Origin: Granulicella pectinivorans
GTDB taxonomy: Bacteria; Acidobacteriota; Terriglobia; Terriglobales; Acidobacteriaceae
Length of the DNA: 64,000 nucleotides
Direction: 5' to 3'
NCBI RefSeq assembly: GCF_900114625.1
Contig: NZ_FOZL01000001.1
Location: 3,968,001-4,032,000, forward strand
In this document: positions 61,339 to 64,000 of the stretch, piece after piece
Position numbering within the stretch: the first letter of the stretch is position 1
How the letters are laid out: the number at the start of each line of letters is the position of its first letter
The notes under the pieces: generated by a model
Seen by the model: only the letters and a program-made list of their open reading frames with translations
What the model was told of the DNA's origin: nothing
Database searches by the model: none
Position numbers and translations under genes: made by a program

Positions 61339-64000
61339 ACGGCTGATTCGAATCTGCCGACCATGGACGTGGGCCGTGGCGATGCTGTTGGGTCTCTGCC
61401 TGGTGCAGACGGGTGCGGCGCTGGATCGTACGAAGTCGATGTCGCAGTATATCCATGAGAGGTGGGACGCCGAGAAGGGGTTTCTCGGTGGACAGGTCCA
61501 CGCGATTGGGGAATCCAACGATGGCTATCTCTGGGTTGGAACCGAACGCGGACTGCTGCGATACGACGGATTCACGTTTACCCTGATGCAACAGCCGTTG
61601 CGCAACGCAGAGCCCCTTGGCGCCATCCGCAGCCTGGTCTCCGACGGCGAAGGCAATCTCTGGATCAGGATGGATGGTCCTCGTTTGTTGCGGTATCGCG
61701 ACGGCGTCTTTGAAGATGCCAGTGCGCAGATTCCGCAGAGTGCGTTTCTCTTTTCCGCGATGGCTTCCGACGAGGCGAACGGGATGCTTCTCTCGGGACT
61801 GGGTGGCGGCACATTCCTCTATCGCAACCGAACGTTTGAGACGGTGGCGGGGGCTGAGAGCTTTCCGGGGACGGTGACATCGCTGGCGATGACGCGGGAC
61901 GGTGCGGTCTGGACCGCTACGCGCGAGGGTGGGCTCTCTCGAACCCTTGGCGGAAGCGTATCCAATCGGTCGGGGGCGCTAGGCGGCAAGAAGGTCGATT
62001 CCCTGCTGCAGTCCAACGATGGCGGGCTTTGGGTTGGCACCGAAAGCGGTCTTTTGCTGCTTACCGCGCGGGGTACGGTGGCCGCGGATTTTTCCTCGTT
62101 GACGAGGCATCTTGCGATTCTGGCCCTGGCCAAGGACAGGAGCGGGAACCTCTGGATCGGGACGAATCGCGGTCTCCTTCGGATTACGGCATCGGGAGCT
62201 GCGTCGTTCGATCTTCTCAGCAACGAGGAAGGTTCCGAAGTCACCGCGGTTTATGTGGATCACGAGGGGAGCCTCTGGTATGGAGGTGCACACGGGATTG
62301 AATGCCTGCGCGATGGCGCATTTACAACCTATGCGGGCGAGCAGGGCGTACCGCATCAGGCTATCGGTCCCTTGTCTATCGACAACGATGGCCGCACCTG
62401 GTTTGCGCCGCTCTCCGGAGGACTTTACTTTTTGAAGGACGGGCACACCACGCGGATCACCGCAGCCGGCCTGACCGATGATGTCGTGTATTCCATCAGT
62501 GGCAGCGGCGACGAGGTTTGGGTGGGGCGGCAGAGAGGCGGGCTTACCGGGCTCTCCGTGAATGGCGGGCGGGTGACCGCACGCACCTTTACCCAGCGCG
62601 CAGGCCTCGCGCAGAATACCGTGTATTCGGTGCATGCGCATCAAGATGGAACGGTCTGGGCCGGTACGGTGAGCGCCGGTGTCAGCAGACTGAAGGATGG
62701 ACGCTTTACGAATTTCTCCACGGCGAATGGGCTTTCGTCGAATGATGTGAAGTCCATCGCTGAGGGCCATGACGGGACGATGTGGTTTGCGACTTCGGCC
62801 GGTCTGGACTCCTTCAAGGATGGTCGCTGGACCGCATGGACTGCGCGGGATGGCTTGCCAGCCTCCGGGATCGAGTCGATCTATGAAGACTCGAAAGACA
62901 CGGTATGGATCGCGACTCACGGGGGGCTGGCCTATCTCTCTTCGGGAAGCATCCATCTGATGCACGCATTGCCCGAACTCTTGCGGGAACAGATCTCCGG
63001 CATCACGGAAGACGGCCTGGGCTCGCTGTGGTTTACGACCTCTGATCATGTGATTCAGGTGAACCGCGATCTGCTTTTGTCCGGCTCGGTGGCCGGGTCG
63101 GATCTGCAGTCCTACGGCGCTTCGGATGGCTTGCAGGGACTGGACGGAACACGCCGCGACCGTTCCATGACGAGCGATGGCATGGGCCGGATCTGGATTT
63201 CTTTGAACTCCAGATTGGTGGTTGCCGATCCGCAGCATATTCTAAGCAGCGATACGAGACCGATTGCAGCACGCATCCGATCGATGACCGCGGATGGAGT
63301 AGACGTCACGCTCAAGGGCTTACCGAAGATTGCGCCGGGGACGCGCAGCATCACGTTCACGTTTGCGAGCACAAGCCTGTCCGATCTGGAACGCATGGAG
63401 TTTCGCTATAAGCTCGACGGCTCGGACCAGAGTTGGAGTGACGCGACCGGGATGCGGCATGTCATCTATAAGAACCTGGGGCCCGGCACGTATCGCTTTC
63501 GCGTGATCGCTTCGAGCGGTGGAGGATTCTGGAATGGCTCGGAAGCCAGCCTGCCCTTCGTCGTCGATCGGGCTTTCTGGCAGACATGGTGGTTTCAGGC
63601 CCTTTGCGTCACGGCATTCGGCCTGACGTTCGTTCTGCTTTACCAGCTGCGGGTGTATCGACTGACGCGTCAGTTGAATCTCAACTTCCAGGAGAGGCTG
63701 GCGGAGCGAACACGCATCGCCCAGGAGCTGCACGACACACTGCTGCAAAGCTTCCAGGGCCTGATGCTTCGCTTTCAGACCGTGGATGAGCTGCTGCCAA
63801 GCCGTCCCCTGGAAGCGAAGGCTACACTCGACGGGGCACTCGAACGAGCCGATCAAGCCATCAGCGAAGGTCGCGGTGCGATCCAGAACATTCGGTCCAC
63901 GAAGGGTTCTACGAGCGATCTCGCTGAGACGATGAACGCGATGATGATACGGCTGAAGGAAGAAAACTCCGGCGGGCATAGGACAATGCCTGCGCTTTCT
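61313..64000 (+). CDS. Two-component regulator-propeller sensor histidine kinase (partial, runs off right edge)
   Basis: At least 896 codons in frame to base 64000. TTG 61313 has GAGGTGG upstream and lies inside the end of the GH16-like gene; ATG 61382 is a later choice. A signal (WTWAVAMLLGLCLVQTGAAL) exports a large periplasmic sensor built of repeats such as AIGESNDGYLWVGTERGLLR, DRSGNLWIGTNRGLLR, HEGSLWYGGAHGIEC (two beta-propellers). A YYY-type domain follows at about 680-755 (TRSITFTFASTSLSDLERME, MEFRYKLDGSDQSWSDA). One TM helix (WWFQALCVTAFGLTFVLLYQ) leads to HisKA_3 with the phospho-histidine in RIAQELHDTLLQSF. Probably senses a glycan fragment and controls the adjoining GH16-like gene; response regulator would be a LuxR/NarL type. 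C-terminal ATPase is outside the window. Confidence 0.87.
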   Translation, partial: MKSSNIFRRRLIRICRPWTWAVAMLLGLCLVQTGAALDRTKSMSQYIHERWDAEKGFLGGQVHAIGESNDGYLWVGTERGLLRYDGFTFTLMQQPLRNAEPLGAIRSLVSDGEGNLWIRMDGPRLLRYRDGVFEDASAQIPQSAFLFSAMASDEANGMLLSGLGGGTFLYRNRTFETVAGAESFPGTVTSLAMTRDGAVWTATREGGLSRTLGGSVSNRSGALGGKKVDSLLQSNDGGLWVGTESGLLLLTARGTVAADFSSLTRHLAILALAKDRSGNLWIGTNRGLLRITASGAASFDLLSNEEGSEVTAVYVDHEGSLWYGGAHGIECLRDGAFTTYAGEQGVPHQAIGPLSIDNDGRTWFAPLSGGLYFLKDGHTTRITAAGLTDDVVYSISGSGDEVWVGRQRGGLTGLSVNGGRVTARTFTQRAGLAQNTVYSVHAHQDGTVWAGTVSAGVSRLKDGRFTNFSTANGLSSNDVKSIAEGHDGTMWFATSAGLDSFKDGRWTAWTARDGLPASGIESIYEDSKDTVWIATHGGLAYLSSGSIHLMHALPELLREQISGITEDGLGSLWFTTSDHVIQVNRDLLLSGSVAGSDLQSYGASDGLQGLDGTRRDRSMTSDGMGRIWISLNSRLVVADPQHILSSDTRPIAARIRSMTADGVDVTLKGLPKIAPGTRSITFTFASTSLSDLERMEFRYKLDGSDQSWSDATGMRHVIYKNLGPGTYRFRVIASSGGGFWNGSEASLPFVVDRAFWQTWWFQALCVTAFGLTFVLLYQLRVYRLTRQLNLNFQERLAERTRIAQELHDTLLQSFQGLMLRFQTVDELLPSRPLEAKATLDGALERADQAISEGRGAIQNIRSTKGSTSDLAETMNAMMIRLKEENSGGHRTMPALS

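Noticed and set aside
1..64000. Prophage, insertion sequence, integron or CRISPR array
   Set aside because: No transposase, integrase, phage structural gene, spaced identical repeats or tRNA-linked att duplication was seen; the two tRNAs are followed by ordinary genes.

Overview
The window looks like a chromosomal segment of a soil Acidobacteriota member of the Acidobacteriaceae (Granulicella/Terriglobus/Edaphobacter type). The basis is high GC with C- or G-ending codons, many Tat- or Sec-exported enzymes of sugar metabolism, frequent TTG/GTG starts, and a 131-residue cupin that I recognise as nearly the same protein as the hydroxynitrile lyases described from Granulicella tundricola and Acidobacterium capsulatum. 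No prophage, insertion sequence, CRISPR array or rRNA operon was seen.

Layout. 0-3.7 kb: the N-terminal part of a GH3 beta-glucosidase, a stand-alone TPR-secretin, tRNA-Gly(GCC), tRNA-Cys(GCA) and a small exported protein. 3.7-15 kb: a probable amino-sugar locus. A leftward five-gene operon (RhaT-like permease, GntR/HutC regulator, 1484-residue Tat-exported glycosidase-like protein, exported FAD oxidoreductase, HGSNAT-like membrane acetyltransferase) is divergent from a fused NanE-NanK enzyme, with an 11-bp dyad in the shared promoter region. 15-21 kb: a TonB-domain protein, a Tat flavin amine oxidase, a TPR lipid/secreted protein, a SET-domain methyltransferase and a divergent DMT transporter/LysR pair. 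21-24.3 kb: the conserved dnaX-ybaB-recR group. 24.3-31.4 kb: acyl-CoA synthetase with its TetR regulator, and gltB.

31.5-38.4 kb: an arginine biosynthesis operon argR-argC-argB-argD-argF followed by argH and a GNAT acetyltransferase that is a good candidate for the missing first step (N-acetylglutamate synthase). Two tandem ARG boxes overlap the argR promoter. 38.5-46 kb: ABC ATPase, MFS exporter, a histidine kinase, quinone oxidoreductase, a GtrB/DPM-like glycosyltransferase and small membrane proteins. 46.3-50.4 kb: blaI - M56 peptidase - htrA operon with two matching BlaI-type dyads. 50.5-55.7 kb: dienelactone hydrolase-family protein, HrpB helicase, HtpG. 55.9-59.6 kb: a tight four-gene operon of Ras-like GTPase, GGDEF diguanylate cyclase, coiled-coil protein and a one-TM OmpA-domain protein, whose joint function I do not know. 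59.6-64 kb: cupin hydroxynitrile lyase, a GH16-like lipoprotein and a propeller-type sensor histidine kinase that runs off the right edge.

Two loci are the best candidates for something undescribed: the amino-sugar locus at 3.7-15 kb and the GTPase/c-di-GMP/OmpA operon at 55.9-59.6 kb. In addition, the + strand changes from C-rich to G-rich somewhere around 43-46 kb regardless of gene direction, which suggests a replication-linked skew switch or an inversion breakpoint. All assignments come from reading the sequence; no database search was possible.
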